DNA of 6,561 nucleotides from positions 1 through 6,561 of the forward strand of contig JAGLSJ010000032.1 of the NCBI GenBank assembly GCA_023270095.1, in the 5' to 3' direction. Below the pieces are notes generated by a model. It saw only the letters and a list, made by a program, of their open reading frames with translations, was not told the DNA's origin and searched no databases. This DNA comes from Minisyncoccota bacterium. Lineage in GTDB: Bacteria > Patescibacteriota > Minisyncoccia > JAHIHE01 > JAGLIN01. Of this stretch, positions 5,665 through 6,561 are shown piece after piece. Positions within the stretch are counted from its first letter, which is position 1; the number at the start of each line of letters is the position of its first letter. Position numbers and translations under genes: made by a program.

Positions 5665-5672
5665 AATAAAAA

Positions 5673-6561
5673 ATGGATGTAATACAAATTTTGGGCATAG
5701 GTCTTGTTGCTTTTAGTTTTGGTGGAGTTATCGGTTATTTCGGCCGGCAATTTTTTGCTTCGAAGCAGATGGAAACAGCCGAAGGAAAAGTTGGCAAGAT
5801 AATTTCAGATGCAAAAGACAAAGCAGCGGAAATTTTGCTTGAGTCAAAAAATAAAGCAGTAAAAATATTAGATGACGCAAAGAATGAGGAAATTGAAAGA
5901 AATCGACAGGTTAATAGAAATGAGCAGAGGGTTGTAAAAAAGGAAGAAGGTTTAGATCAGAAATATAGCGAAATTGAAAAACAAAAAACTGTTCTTCAGG
6001 ACAAAGCGAAACAAGTAATGAAAATTAAAGAAGATGTTAAAAAAATTAAAGAAGAACAACTTGTAAAACTTGAGAAAGTTGCGCAACTTGATCAAGAAGA
6101 TGCAAAACAGATTTTGATCAAAAAGGTTGAAGAAGATCAAAAAGTAGACATTTTGAAAAAAATGAAACAGCTAGAGGAAGAGGGTGCTGAAGATTTGCAG
6201 AAAAGGGCGAATGATATTATTGTTCAGTCAATTCAAAAATATTCAGGAGCTCATACGGCCGAAACAACAACTTCTACTGTTAGTTTGCCAAGTGATGAAA
6301 TGAAAGGAAGGGTTATTGGAAGAGAAGGAAGAAATATAAAAACTCTTGAGAAGGCTACGGGAGTTGAAATTATTATTGATGACACTCCTTTGACAATTGT
6401 TGTTTCTGGATTTGATCCAATTAGAAGGCAAGTTGCTAAATTATCACTCGAGCAACTTATGAATGATGGTAGAATTCATCCAGCAAGAATTGAAGAAATT
6501 GTAGAAGAGGTAAAGAACGGGTTGGTTGAAAATATCAAAAAAGCAGGACAAACAGCTATAT
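5673..6561 (+). CDS. rny: Ribonuclease Y, N-terminal part (3' end outside window)
   Basis: The frame is open from ATG 5673 to the window edge (296 complete codons). Layout: an N-terminal membrane anchor (ILGIGLVAFSFGGVIGYF, residues 6-23); a long charged coiled coil (about 35-190, rich in Lys/Glu); then a KH RNA-binding domain from about 200 with SLPSDEMKGRVIGREGRNIK (GREGRNIK 216-223), TGVEIIIDD and PLTIVVSGFDPIRR. The segment LSLEQLMNDGRIHPARIEE (258-276) is the conserved lead into the catalytic HD domain, which must lie beyond 6561. This order is diagnostic of RNase Y, usually about 510-520 residues. RNase Y is a membrane-bound endoribonuclease that starts mRNA decay and processes some transcripts. 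The start is set by the Shine-Dalgarno AGGAG. A strong promoter and a long leader with possible Shine-Dalgarno occlusion precede it, so control at translation is possible. Confidence 0.95.
   Translation, partial: MDVIQILGIGLVAFSFGGVIGYFGRQFFASKQMETAEGKVGKIISDAKDKAAEILLESKNKAVKILDDAKNEEIERNRQVNRNEQRVVKKEEGLDQKYSEIEKQKTVLQDKAKQVMKIKEDVKKIKEEQLVKLEKVAQLDQEDAKQILIKKVEEDQKVDILKKMKQLEEEGAEDLQKRANDIIVQSIQKYSGAHTAETTTSTVSLPSDEMKGRVIGREGRNIKTLEKATGVEIIIDDTPLTIVVSGFDPIRRQVAKLSLEQLMNDGRIHPARIEEIVEEVKNGLVENIKKAGQTAI

Larger units (their letters stand above)
5292..5672. other. Divergent intergenic region with structured rny leader
   Basis: The 381 bp between amrS and rny hold two divergent promoter candidates on the left side and a probable transcribed leader from about 5401 on. 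Leader elements: a 32-codon ORF (5483-5581); an inverted repeat AATAAAGAA-A-TTCTTTATT (5531-5549); CTATAT/ATATAG (5555-5560 with 5576-5581); the palindrome TAACAAATTGTTA (5606-5618); and CGGT-ATTTG-ACCG (5638-5650) just before the Shine-Dalgarno. I do not recognise a known riboswitch, tmRNA, 6S, SRP or RNase P RNA in it. Confidence 0.55.

Noticed and set aside
5401..5672. Known structured RNA (tmRNA, 6S, SRP, RNase P or a named riboswitch)
   Set aside because: None of their conserved sequence cores are recognisable; only simple AT-rich hairpins are visible.
5952..6431. Minus-strand ORFs at 5952-6140 and 6243-6431
   Set aside because: They are antisense to the coiled coil and KH domain of rny; the first is a Phe/Leu run produced by Lys/Glu codons read backwards.
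1..6561. CRISPR array, insertion sequence or integration site
   Set aside because: There are no regularly spaced identical repeats, no transposase or integrase frame and no flanking terminal inverted repeats.

Overview
The window is AT-rich and densely coded. It holds seven convincing protein genes, two of them cut by the window edges, and no rRNA, tRNA, insertion sequence or CRISPR array that I can see. The mix suggests a member of the Candidate Phyla Radiation (Patescibacteria) or a similar small-genome bacterium. It includes tandem two-helix T4SS-type pilins, a repeat-bearing SpoIID/LytB wall protein, an AmmeMemoRadiSam-type radical SAM gene and RNase Y. Most genes lack a Shine-Dalgarno sequence. 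The taxonomic guess is inference from gene content, not a match to a named genome. All six visible stop codons are TAA or TAG, and no long gene has an in-frame TGA.

Left part (1-3125, + strand): the 3' part of a gene for a surface protein with about 60-residue repeats and a C-terminal SpoIID/LytB domain. It is followed closely by two near-identical pilin-like genes (10 bp and 6 bp gaps) and, after 46 bp, a family 2 glycosyltransferase. This reads as a cell-envelope cluster: wall remodelling, membrane pilin subunits and sugar transfer.

Middle (3126-5291): a roughly 300-bp spacer between converging genes holds weak terminator-like hairpins and the apparent remains of a small coiled-coil gene on the minus strand. 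Then comes a two-gene minus-strand operon. The upstream gene is the AmmeMemoRadiSam radical SAM enzyme (amrS). The downstream gene is a LigB/MEMO-like extradiol dioxygenase-fold protein without the AMMECR1 domain often fused to it. The biochemical role of this system is not established.

Right part (5292-6561): a 381-bp divergent intergenic region carries a promoter candidate for each direction. The rightward promoter has TTGACA, a 17-bp spacer and an extended -10 (TGA-TAAGAT). It would give a leader of about 270 nt before rny (RNase Y), the only gene here with a strong Shine-Dalgarno. That leader contains a 32-codon ORF and a segment that can pair with the rny Shine-Dalgarno over 10 bp. This possible translational control of an mRNA-decay enzyme is the most interesting non-coding signal in the window. 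rny runs off the right edge before its HD domain.
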